Source: Pseudolabrys sp.
GTDB lineage: Bacteria > Pseudomonadota > Alphaproteobacteria > Rhizobiales > Xanthobacteraceae
Length of the DNA: 64,000 nucleotides
Assembly (NCBI GenBank): GCA_030684935.1
Contig: JAUXXH010000025.1
Span: 36,043 to 100,042, forward strand
Reading direction: 5' to 3'
A model generated the notes under the pieces. That model did no database searches, was not told the origin of the DNA, and saw only the letters and a list, made by a program, of their open reading frames with translations. Shown piece after piece: positions 28,789 to 36,707 of this stretch. Numbering within the stretch: position 1 is the stretch's first letter; each line of letters starts with the position of its first letter. The translations under genes were made by a program, and so were the position numbers.

Positions 28789-29030
28789 GCGCACCGCCTC
28801 CCCGCCTCGACCAATCCGCGCAAGAGCGCAGCCTGTCGCGGATCAAACCCTTCCGGCGGACGCTCCAGCGGAGGCAGATCGCCGCGCTCTTTCGCCTTCG
28901 CCCACACGGCTTCGATGTGTTCGGCGGTTGTCGGTGTACCGGCACGGCGGAAGTGGCCGAGCAGCCATTCGATGGACCGCGACCAGCGATAGGTCGCGAT
29001 GATGGCAGAGTCGGAGATCGTCTGGCTCAT
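28785..29030 (-). CDS. Hypothetical phage protein
   Basis: Coupled ORF. Confidence 0.5.
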   Translation of the reverse strand: MSQTISDSAIIATYRWSRSIEWLLGHFRRAGTPTTAEHIEAVWAKAKERGDLPPLERPPEGFDPRQAALLRGLVEAGRRCA

Positions 29031-29869
29031 GCTGCCTTCCCCTTGCCGAGCGTTTCGGTAAGCTCTTCGAGCAGCGCAGCGGCGAACATGTTCGTCGGCG
29101 ACACGCCGCGGCGCTTGGCTGACTGCTCGAAGGCATCCATCAGCATCACCGGGATATCGAGATCGGAGAAAGCGGCGGTCAGCCGATCTTCATTCGTCCG
29201 CCACTCCGGGTGATCGGACAGAACCTCTGCCGTGCCCACAATGGCCTGCTGCCGCAGCGCGCCGGCAAGCCCACCAGCGGCGTTTGCAATTAGCTTGAGC
29301 GTCAGGATTGTCAGCGCCGGGCCGAAACGCTCCAGCGTCTTTCGAATGGACTGGATCGCCATAGTCTCGCCCGGCTTCAAAGCCGTGGCCGCGATCGGAT
29401 ACCGGGCAATCATAACGCCGGCGGCACGGCAAATTCTTTCGAGCGCGAGCGCATTCTCTTCGCCGGCCGCCACGGCGGCGCGATAGAGCGATGTCGTGTG
29501 CATCCTGGTGATATTGGCGTTGATCGCCTTGAATGCCGCCGCCTGCTCGCCTCGCTTGGCTTCGATAATGCAGCATGGCACGCGCTCGATACCGCAGAGG
29601 GCAGCGGCGGTTGTGCGGTGCTGGCCATCAACGATGGCGAATTTATTGGAGCCGATTGACGAGACGATGACCGGCGCGAACATCGACCAGTTGAACCGCT
29701 CGGCAATCCGGATGACGTTCTTGCGGCCCTGGCTGGTGATCTCGCGCTGGTATTCCGGATCGACGACAAGCGACTTGATCGGCAGCCATTCCAGGCGCGC
29801 GGGCTTGCCGAACGTCGTGGCCGCTTCGACCTTCGCGTAGTCCGCCGTATGGATGCTGCGCAGTTCCAC
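29027..29869 (-). CDS. ParB/sulfiredoxin-fold (ParB-like nuclease domain) protein
   Basis: VDPEYQREITSQGRKNVIRIAERFNWSMFAPVIVSS...FAIVDGQHRTTAAALCGIERVPCCI; likely GTG start at 29869. Confidence 0.8.
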   Translation of the reverse strand: MELRSIHTADYAKVEAATTFGKPARLEWLPIKSLVVDPEYQREITSQGRKNVIRIAERFNWSMFAPVIVSSIGSNKFAIVDGQHRTTAAALCGIERVPCCIIEAKRGEQAAAFKAINANITRMHTTSLYRAAVAAGEENALALERICRAAGVMIARYPIAATALKPGETMAIQSIRKTLERFGPALTILTLKLIANAAGGLAGALRQQAIVGTAEVLSDHPEWRTNEDRLTAAFSDLDIPVMLMDAFEQSAKRRGVSPTNMFAAALLEELTETLGKGKAA

Positions 29870-29870
29870 G

Positions 29871-30077
29871 CTACAGCCTCCCCATATCCCGCACCCGCGC
29901 CGACTTCGGCGGCACATGCCATGCGCCGTCGCCGACCAGCGTGTCGCGGCGTTCGTATTCTTCGACGGTGATGTGTCGCCTCACCGGATACCGGCAGGCG
30001 ACATAGAGACAGGCGAGCGCCAGCAGGCCGGCGATGATGTAGAGGGTGTTGCTGATGATGATGGCGATGTCGGTCAT
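29871..30077 (-). CDS. Small membrane protein
   Basis: MTDIAIIISNTLYIIAGLLALACLYVACRYPV. Confidence 0.6.
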   Translation of the reverse strand: MTDIAIIISNTLYIIAGLLALACLYVACRYPVRRHITVEEYERRDTLVGDGAWHVPPKSARVRDMGRL

Positions 30078-30709
30078 GGCGTCAGCCCTCCCGCCGCGAA
30101 CACAGGCAGCAGCGACGTGCACCGCGCGCGGAACGCCGCCGACGCCTGACGCCACCCCATCGGGATGATCGTGTCCGGTAACGGCGTGATGCCGCGATAG
30201 GGATCCCAGTTCGGATGATCGAGCCCGCGCATCAGGTCGCGCCACTCGGTGACGAACATCACCAGGTCATAGGTCTTGATCGCGGCCTTCATCGCGTCCG
30301 ATGGTGGCCATGCAAGGCCTGCGGCTTCATGGATGGCGGCGTCGAAGCGATCCGTCAGCAGATCGAACGCCGCCATGATCTCTTCGGAGAGGATGCCGAA
30401 CTTTTCATCCGCGACGGCAGCCAGCGCCCGCTTCTTCGGCGTGGTGTCGTCTTTAAGGAAGGCTTCATGGCCATCGTGCAGCAGGAAATAGCCGGCGAGT
30501 TCGATGTTGCCGGTGTCGCGCAGGATGGCGTCGGCGCCGATGACGCAGTGTTGCGCGACCGGGTATTGCACGCCAGGCGTTGCGCCGTTGTAGCGTTTTT
30601 CCTTGGCGAGGTGTTCGGCGATCACGGCGAAGTCGATGTCCGCCGCGGTCGGATTGGTGAGGTCGATGCCCTTGCCGTTGGAAAGGGTAAGGATGGTGGA
30701 GGCGGTCAT
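30074..30709 (-). CDS. HD-domain phosphohydrolase (YfbR/DatZ-like fold)
   Basis: RYNGATPGVQYPVAQHCVIGADAIL...GYFLLHDGHEAFLKDD. Confidence 0.75.
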   Translation of the reverse strand: MTASTILTLSNGKGIDLTNPTAADIDFAVIAEHLAKEKRYNGATPGVQYPVAQHCVIGADAILRDTGNIELAGYFLLHDGHEAFLKDDTTPKKRALAAVADEKFGILSEEIMAAFDLLTDRFDAAIHEAAGLAWPPSDAMKAAIKTYDLVMFVTEWRDLMRGLDHPNWDPYRGITPLPDTIIPMGWRQASAAFRARCTSLLPVFAAGGLTP

Positions 30710-30840
30710 AGCGTCACCGCCGCGGTGAGCACGGTCGCCGCAGTCCAATAGACCGCGCGCCGCCAGTCACACTCGAAGGCGTAGACCACAGCGGCGCCGA
30801 AGGATGCGACCATCATGATGCCGGGGAAGACGTATCGCAT
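30706..30840 (-). CDS. Small membrane protein (44 aa), below ORF-track cutoff
   Basis: MRYVFPGIMMVASFGAAVVYAFECDWRRAVYWTAATVLTAAVTL*; coupled at both ends. Confidence 0.55.
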   Translation of the reverse strand: MRYVFPGIMMVASFGAAVVYAFECDWRRAVYWTAATVLTAAVTL

Positions 30841-30992
30841 CAGTGCACCGGCCGATCGGTGCGGTCGAACTCCGTCCAGTCATCCTCGGAGTCAAAGTCG
30901 CCGAAGACCCGGACCAGAACCGCCACCCAGGCGATCACGATGAGGATGAAGCCGATGACGGCGCCAAGCGCCAAGCCAGCCAGGAATCCCAT
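30840..30992 (-). CDS. Small membrane protein (50 aa), below ORF-track cutoff
   Basis: MGFLAGLALGAVIGFILIVIAWVAVLVRVFGDFDSEDDWTEFDRTDRPVH*. Confidence 0.6.
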   Translation of the reverse strand: MGFLAGLALGAVIGFILIVIAWVAVLVRVFGDFDSEDDWTEFDRTDRPVH

Positions 30993-31116
30993 AGCGCTCC
31001 CCTCTGACAAATTCCGTGACGCATCGCGTTAGTGCGATGGTCTTGTCGGATTTACGCAGACGCGAACGCTTACAAAGATTTATGGACAACGACCGCAGCG
31101 ACGGGCTGCGGGATAG

Positions 31117-31318
31117 CTACTGGTGATCAGAGGCGCTCACTTGTTTCATGTGGCGATTGCGCGCTCTTTCGCGCTCGGCGATGACGCGACGTTCGAACGC
31201 GACGTGGCTGCAGGCGCGGCAAAGAATGGCCCGCACCGAGCGCGCCGGATTGTTGCAGTCGCGGCATGTGCGCGGCTTGGCGTCGATGTCGTCGTCGTAT
31301 GTGCAGGCGAAAGGTCAT
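31117..31318 (-). pseudogene. Zinc-ribbon-like small ORF needing a frameshift after its third codon
   Basis: ATG ACC TTT C|GCC TGC... gives ACTYDDDIDAKPRTCRDCNNPARSVRAILCRACSHVAFERRVIAERERARNRH. Confidence 0.45.
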
Positions 31319-31623
31319 GCAGCCACTCCGTCCTGCCAGGGCAGCGCTTTACGCTTTGCGATTTTCGGCGGATCGAAGTCGGCGCCAGCCTTGGTGCAGC
31401 TGTATCCGCTGCCGTAAGGCTCACCGTCTTCGGTCCATAGACCGGCCTTAAAGGACGCTAAGCCCTTGCGCTTGAGCGACCGGCATGCGCGCCGCACGTC
31501 CGGGCGCGTCAGCTTGGTGCCACACATGATCGGTGCGAAACTGCAATAGGTGAATTCGCCGTATTCCGACCACTTGCGAACAAGGAAGCGCAACACCTTC
31601 AGTTCTTGCGGATTGAGCTTCAT
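31315..31623 (-). CDS. Hypothetical winged-helix-like phage protein
   Basis: MKLNPQELKVLRFLVRKWSEYGEFTYCSFAPIMCGTKLTRPDVRRACRSLKRKGL. Confidence 0.6.
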   Translation of the reverse strand: MKLNPQELKVLRFLVRKWSEYGEFTYCSFAPIMCGTKLTRPDVRRACRSLKRKGLASFKAGLWTEDGEPYGSGYSCTKAGADFDPPKIAKRKALPWQDGVAA

Positions 31624-32339
31624 GCCGCCACCTCGCATGTATCCTCGCACCGGCACGGTGTATGCCAGCAGCGGGAGCAACGGGATTTGAGAAAGGGTCC
31701 GGCGTTAAGAACCTCAGCCGCGCGCTGAAGTGCAAATTCTGCACGCTTTAAATAATCGACAAGTTCGATCTCTAAGGCCCGCTCGTAGGCAAGGGTTTCC
31801 TCCTCATCCCTTCCCACGGTTGGAAAGAAGCAATCCGCAACGAGCGCTTTGAACGGCACGCTCAACAAGGTGAGTATTGACCGCGCCTCGGCTACTTTGT
31901 CCGACTCGCAATCTGCATACGCAGACATCAGCTTCCCGCTACGGTCTCGCACATCCAAAACAAGACCGAAGAGTCGGAGTTGCTCTGACGTCAAAACACT
32001 GAGCCAAGATGGAGTTGGCCGGGCCTTGGTGGTAGTTTCGAGCTCTTTGAGGAAGTCTTCTACCGGCCGGCGGGCAGGCTCGATTGCCCCAACCATCACG
32101 CAAGCGATGACATTCCGCACTTCTTGGCAATCTTGGAACCACTCCCCCTTGATTGCATAAATACCCAGGCGCGCGTGCAATTCACGCTCAAAGCGCATCG
32201 ACCCAGGTACAGAGCCGATAAGCGTGATCTGGTCGGGGTGGGCCGTCCGGAATGTCGCAAGCCGGGCATGGAGATTTTTTGTGAAGCCGATCTTTATCTT
32301 GCCGGTACATTCGATGAAGTAGACCCGCGGCTCGCCCAT
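31620..32339 (-). CDS. GIY-YIG superfamily (T5orf172-like) protein
   Basis: MGEPRVYFIECTGKIKIGFTKNLHARLATFRTAHPDQITLIGSVPGSMRFERELHARL. Confidence 0.75.
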   Translation of the reverse strand: MGEPRVYFIECTGKIKIGFTKNLHARLATFRTAHPDQITLIGSVPGSMRFERELHARLGIYAIKGEWFQDCQEVRNVIACVMVGAIEPARRPVEDFLKELETTTKARPTPSWLSVLTSEQLRLFGLVLDVRDRSGKLMSAYADCESDKVAEARSILTLLSVPFKALVADCFFPTVGRDEEETLAYERALEIELVDYLKRAEFALQRAAEVLNAGPFLKSRCSRCWHTPCRCEDTCEVAA

Positions 32340-32340
32340 C

Positions 32341-32583
32341 TCAGTCGAGCTCACGGATGATGGCAAGCTTGCCGGCGTCGGAGACGTCGTGCCCGGACAG
32401 CCAGTATTTTGCCATCCGCTCTTTGACGCCGGCCGCTGCGGCCCAATGCTGGGCCGTCTTGCGAGGCCAGATGGCCCGCGCCGCAGTCGCGTGAATATTG
32501 GTGCAATGGATTGCACCGGGGTGCAACGCAGTGCCCCGCTTTCGACTGGAAGGCGCGGGCGCAAACGATTCTTGTAACGACAT
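32341..32583 (-). CDS. Small HTH-like phage protein
   Basis: WPRKTAQHWAAAAGVKERMAKYWLSG. Confidence 0.5.
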   Translation of the reverse strand: MSLQESFAPAPSSRKRGTALHPGAIHCTNIHATAARAIWPRKTAQHWAAAAGVKERMAKYWLSGHDVSDAGKLAIIRELD

Positions 32584-32837
32584 GACGAACGCACTCCATA
32601 CGCATTACAGAAGAAACTCAGGACTTCGCCGCGCGCACCCCGGACAGGGGTGCTATGTAGGCGGGCGAACGGAACAAGAATTTGCCCAGCACAACCGTAA
32701 CTGGTGGCTGCAAAATCCACGTGAAGATGCCGTAAAACGGCGCCGAAATTTACTTGTGGAACTGCCCGCAACCACTTGGTGTAATTCAGACCAAGGGCAC
32801 CAATCAGGCTGCCTGAGTGCTGAACTGGGGAGTAATC

Positions 32838-33107
32838 ATGGGGCAACAACTTGGGAACGAGCCCGTCTATATCGCGGGGCAATCGTTGAACGACATCTGG
32901 GTCGACGGGATTCAGCTTATCGAACGCGTGGACGCCGGCGTTTACCGCATCCCGCTTTTTCGGGAGAGGATGACAACCGACAAAATCCGCTATCGCGAAC
33001 CCGTTGTGCAGTTGCTCTGCTCGCGCTCGCGAATCCCCGATGGGCTGCGTCAGGTGTGGGACGCCCTCGCGGGCCGGAACGACTTCAACCGGAAGATGCT
33101 GTCCTAA
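32838..33107 (+). CDS. Hypothetical phage protein, opposite to the early operon
   Basis: ORF MGQQLGNEPVYIAGQSLNDIWVDGIQLIERVDAGVYRIPLFRERM. Confidence 0.5.
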   Translation: MGQQLGNEPVYIAGQSLNDIWVDGIQLIERVDAGVYRIPLFRERMTTDKIRYREPVVQLLCSRSRIPDGLRQVWDALAGRNDFNRKMLS

Positions 33108-33115
33108 GTTCGGCA

Positions 33116-33367
33116 TCAGGCCCGGGCCTCTTCCTTCGTGAAGAGGTCCGGCCGCAAGTCAGCCTTGCTGATCTCACCATCAAACGCCCGGTCGATCGCC
33201 ACGGCCATTTCGCCGCTAACGCGGTTGCGATGCTTGGCCTTGTTGATGGCGACCTGAGAGCAGCCGATGAGCTTTGCGAGCTTTGCTTCCGACCCGGCAC
33301 GGCGGATCGCCCGCTCAATGGGGGGCGTATCGGGCGTCGGGACATCTGCCGGTGCGGTCGATTCCAT
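33116..33367 (-). CDS. Cro/YdaS-like regulator
   Basis: AIRRAGSEAKLAKLIGCSQVAINKAKHRNRVSGEMAVAIDRAFDGEISKADLRPDLF; divergent from repressor. Confidence 0.75.
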   Translation of the reverse strand: MESTAPADVPTPDTPPIERAIRRAGSEAKLAKLIGCSQVAINKAKHRNRVSGEMAVAIDRAFDGEISKADLRPDLFTKEEARA

Positions 33368-33376
33368 AACCAACGA

Positions 33377-33439
33377 ATAACATAGGTTATGGGAATGGCA
33401 AGTACCATTGTTATGGGGACGGGCGATAACCTAGGTTTT
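33377..33439. promoter_or_regulatory. Three repressor operator-like sites in the cro/cI divergent region
   Basis: ATAACATAGGTTAT (33377-33390), AGTACCATTGTTAT (33401-33414), ATAACCTAGGTTTT (33426-33439); centre spacing 24 and 25 bp. Confidence 0.75.
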
Positions 33440-33451
33440 ATCCTCAGCAGG

Positions 33452-34093
33452 ATGGAACCCAAAGAAGTCATCAAGTTAGCGCGGGAGCGGAAGGGCTGGT
33501 CGCAGGAGCGACTTGCCAAGGAAGTCCGCATTTCCCAGCCGGCCATCAAGAAAATCGAGGACGGCGCCACGATCCAGTCTAAATACCTGCCTCAAATCGC
33601 GACGGCTCTGGATCTGGACCTCAACGACATCATGCCGCAGGGCCGCCCTGAGGCGGCCGCGCTTATCCCCAGAAAAGAACTCACGACCGGGGTATCCGAC
33701 TTCCCTGTGCATGCGGCTGCGGAAGGCGGAGACGGCAGCTTGATCGTTTCCAGCGACCCGGTCGACTTCATCGCCCGGCCTGCGCCGCTGGTGCATGTGC
33801 GGTCATCCTACGGCATCTTGATTGTGGGGACGTCGATGGAGCCCGAGTTTCGCCAGGGCGACACCGCGCTCGTGCATCCAGGGCTGCCGGTGATGACGGA
33901 CGAACCCCATATTTTCTACGCCGAATCAGACGGCGAAGGCCGGGCCACGATCAAGACGCTGCGGCGCCAGACCGCGGATAATTGGCTGGTCAGCCAGCAT
34001 AACCCGCCCGAGGGCGGGAAAAAGGACTTCGCGTTGTCCCGAAGGGAGTGGCAATGGGCTCACAGGGTCGTCGGCTCTTACAAGCGGCGCTAG
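33452..34093 (+). CDS. CI-like repressor (HTH + S24/LexA-type peptidase domain)
   Basis: MEPKEVIKLARERKGWSQERLAKEVRISQPAIKKIEDG... and SSYGILIVGTSMEPEFRQGDTALVHPG. Confidence 0.9.
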   Translation: MEPKEVIKLARERKGWSQERLAKEVRISQPAIKKIEDGATIQSKYLPQIATALDLDLNDIMPQGRPEAAALIPRKELTTGVSDFPVHAAAEGGDGSLIVSSDPVDFIARPAPLVHVRSSYGILIVGTSMEPEFRQGDTALVHPGLPVMTDEPHIFYAESDGEGRATIKTLRRQTADNWLVSQHNPPEGGKKDFALSRREWQWAHRVVGSYKRR

Positions 34094-34533
34094 TTTTGAC
34101 GGCGCTGGGCGGGTGTGCGACCGCGCCGCAGGCACCGCCCGCGGTTTCGAGTGATGCGGGAAGCCCGAGGGTGACCGGCGGCGCCGTCACATACGACGAA
34201 CAAAACGGGCTCTTTCGGGGGCAGAAAACCGCAGTCCTGCAGCTCGCCATCCGCGCAATTCAGGCTAAGGGCTGGAAACTCGAACAGGTCAACGAGGGCG
34301 TCGGCATCGTTTCTTTTGAAACCGGCATCAGTCTGGGGTCTTGGAGCGGCATCGCCGCCAATCTGATCGTGATGGAGACGGCGCCTAACACCTTCCAAGT
34401 GACGGGAACAGCCAAACAGAACCTGCGGGGCGGTCAGGTCGCTGCCTTTGACATCGGCGGCGAAGCGCAGCGGGCCGTCACGGAAGCGATCACCCAGATG
34501 CGGGCCATGGCCGGTAGCGCCGATCGTCCATAA
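34048..34533 (+). CDS. Putative lipoprotein (lysogenic cargo)
   Basis: Signal-like N-terminus RRLLQAALVLTALGGCATAPQAPP with lipobox LGGC; overlaps the repressor 3' end. Confidence 0.75.
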   Translation: MAMGSQGRRLLQAALVLTALGGCATAPQAPPAVSSDAGSPRVTGGAVTYDEQNGLFRGQKTAVLQLAIRAIQAKGWKLEQVNEGVGIVSFETGISLGSWSGIAANLIVMETAPNTFQVTGTAKQNLRGGQVAAFDIGGEAQRAVTEAITQMRAMAGSADRP

Positions 34534-34542
34534 CTTTTCTTA

Positions 34543-34570
34543 TTGACATACTCATAACCTAGGTTATTCT
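34543..34570 (+). promoter_or_regulatory. Promoter with perfect repressor operator in the spacer
   Basis: TTGACA (34543-34548), 16-nt spacer, TATTCT (34565-34570); palindrome ATAACCTAGGTTAT at 34554-34567. Confidence 0.75.
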
Positions 34571-34598
34571 CTCCCTCACCGCATAACGGGAGGGATGG

Positions 34599-34868
34599 AT
34601 GGCGAGCAGCAACATCAAGCTTGGCGACAAGGTGAAGGACACGATCTCCGGCTTTACCGGCATCGTGACCGGCGAGTTCAAGTATCTCAACGGCTGCGTC
34701 CGGCTGCAGCTCGATCCCGACAAGCTCGACAAAGACGGCAAGGTCCAAGACGGCCGCATCTTCGACATCGAGCAGTTGGCGCTGGTGAAGGCCGGCGTTC
34801 ACGCCGTCAAGTCGCCGAGCGGCGGGCCGCGCGATAACCCGGCGCAGCGCTCCAATCCCTCGCGGTGA
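34599..34868 (+). CDS. Small protein under putative repressor control
   Basis: MASSNIKLGDKVKDTISGFTGIVTGEFKYLNGCVRLQLDPDKLDKDGKVQDGRIFDIEQLALVKA; SH3-like appearance. Confidence 0.65.
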   Translation: MASSNIKLGDKVKDTISGFTGIVTGEFKYLNGCVRLQLDPDKLDKDGKVQDGRIFDIEQLALVKAGVHAVKSPSGGPRDNPAQRSNPSR

Positions 34869-34928
34869 TCTTCGAAGCGCGCATTCCCATCGGGACGCGC
34901 GTCACGAAGATCATGCAGGGAGGGGAAG

Positions 34929-35117
34929 ATGGCAAAGATCACATGGACATTCGATCAAGCGCAGTCCGCATTTAGAGGCGCGCCATGTGTGTCGTCGGCC
35001 AACCGTTACGCGAAGATTGCCCGAGAATATCACCAAGATGAAATGATCGGTGACGCGACGTTGAATGCGGCATTGCGCGAGATCGACCAGTACCACATCA
35101 AATCGGCGTGCGCGTGA
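34929..35117 (+). CDS. Hypothetical cargo protein
   Basis: 62-aa ORF preceded by agggaggggaag. Confidence 0.55.
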   Translation: MAKITWTFDQAQSAFRGAPCVSSANRYAKIAREYHQDEMIGDATLNAALREIDQYHIKSACA

Positions 35118-35434
35118 TGTCACGGCCTTGCGAGTGCCCGAAGTGCGGCGCTGATATCAGCGATTCTTGGCAAGAGGCAGAGTTGGACGTTGGCCTTAAC
35201 GCCGGCTGGTTCTGCGATGCGTGTGATTTTGGCGTCGGCGATGATGGCGGTTATGATCCGATGGATGGCGACGTGCCGATCATGTCAGCTGCGGAGTTTC
35301 GCGGCGGCAGGCCGCTCGGGACTCCTATCTCGCAGCTTTCGGGCCAGCCAGGCAATCCCAATGATTTGAACGACCCGCGCCACGCTGGCTATGCCGAGTT
35401 CTGCCGCATCGCCCGATCATGGGGCCACGACTGA
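35117..35434 (+). CDS. Zinc-ribbon-like cargo protein
   Basis: MSRPCECPKCGADISDSW...WFCDACDFGVGDDGGYDPMDGD. Confidence 0.6.
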   Translation: MSRPCECPKCGADISDSWQEAELDVGLNAGWFCDACDFGVGDDGGYDPMDGDVPIMSAAEFRGGRPLGTPISQLSGQPGNPNDLNDPRHAGYAEFCRIARSWGHD

Positions 35435-35435
35435 A

Positions 35436-36344
35436 ATGCCCCTCCCCTTTCCCATCCCCGCCGGCACTTCCGCATCCCCCATTGCCCCCGCCGGCGGTGA
35501 CGCGCCGTGGCCTGCCGAGAACAACCCGACTCGGTCAAAGGTCACGGCGCACCTTCCTTTGTTCGGTTGTTGCGTCGCGTCAGTTCTGTTCACAGCCACG
35601 CTGATTAACACGCTGGCTGTCGTGGCGTCCGTATCTCCGGCTGCACTCGATCATGTGGCGTATCGATCGGTGCAGCCGGAGGCTGTTTGTAGCGTAACCA
35701 GTGGAGTTTGTGACATGCGTACACGTTTGCTCAGCCGGAATTCACCCGCGCTGCGGATGACCGTCGATCAATTGCGCGAGTCGCTGACCGTGAAGGATCG
35801 GCCATGGGGCCGGGTTCTGTCGAAGGAAGAGGTTGCCGAGAATGCGCGGGCGCGCGCCGCCCGGCATGACCTCTCGACATTCACCGATGCCGACAAACTG
35901 GCCATCATGGCGGCGAGCGCGGACATCCGGCATCAGATGATCTGGCATGTGCTGCGGCGGGAGTATTCCGCCTCCCCGTTCACCTGGGGCACCTTCGCAG
36001 GCTTGCGCGAGCGCGGGCTTGCGGCGCGGATCAACGACGGCAACCTGCACACGCTGACGCCGGCGGCGTCCGAACTCGCCGACCTGATCGCCGATGAGCT
36101 TGTCGAGACCCGCGACGTCCATTCGCCCTACACGTCCGGCAAATACAAGACATCGGTAACGTTGCGCTGCACCTGCGGATGGTCCTGCGCCATCGTAGCC
36201 GGCGACCGCATGCACCTGAAAACAGCGCGGGCGCATTCCGAACACATGACCGAACTCAAGGCGAAGCGAGCGTTGCTCGCGACGGCGGACGCCAATGCCA
36301 CAGCGTTGGCGCCGTATGAGCAAGGCGCAGAGAGACAAGGATAA
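35436..36344 (+). CDS. Cargo protein with N-terminal Pro-rich segment, one hydrophobic segment and a C-terminal cysteine/histidine module
   Basis: HLPLFGCCVASVLFTATLINTLAVVASV and YKTSVTLRCTCGWSCAIVAGDRMHLKTARAHSEHM. Confidence 0.55.
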   Translation: MPLPFPIPAGTSASPIAPAGGDAPWPAENNPTRSKVTAHLPLFGCCVASVLFTATLINTLAVVASVSPAALDHVAYRSVQPEAVCSVTSGVCDMRTRLLSRNSPALRMTVDQLRESLTVKDRPWGRVLSKEEVAENARARAARHDLSTFTDADKLAIMAASADIRHQMIWHVLRREYSASPFTWGTFAGLRERGLAARINDGNLHTLTPAASELADLIADELVETRDVHSPYTSGKYKTSVTLRCTCGWSCAIVAGDRMHLKTARAHSEHMTELKAKRALLATADANATALAPYEQGAERQG

Positions 36345-36347
36345 CCA

Positions 36348-36707
36348 ATGCCCGCCGGGTTGAACGTCAACCTTACCAACCCTCCCGGCGGACAGGAGCC
36401 GGCGCCAGCCTTACGGATGGCGTCGGCTCATTCGGACAGACGGCCTCCCGCCATCACGCCCCTGGTGCTGGCCGCGTTGCCAGAGGCAGGCGCACCGCCT
36501 TTGTGTGCATCGGCGATTCACAAGTCCATCGGGTTCGGATCGCGGATGACGGTGAAGCATGCGCTTGAGGAATTGCGCCGCAACGGCCGCGTGGTGTCCG
36601 AGCTGACGATCATCCGCGGGCAGATACAGAAGCGGCTCTATGCGAAGGCGCCGGTTGCGGATGACTTCGAGGCATCAACGCTGGTTTATGGGGATGGTGA
36701 ACTGTGA
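36348..36707 (+). CDS. Winged-helix-like hypothetical protein
   Basis: AIHKSIGFGSRMTVKHALEELRRNGRVVSELTIIRGQIQKRLY. Confidence 0.5.
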   Translation: MPAGLNVNLTNPPGGQEPAPALRMASAHSDRRPPAITPLVLAALPEAGAPPLCASAIHKSIGFGSRMTVKHALEELRRNGRVVSELTIIRGQIQKRLYAKAPVADDFEASTLVYGDGEL

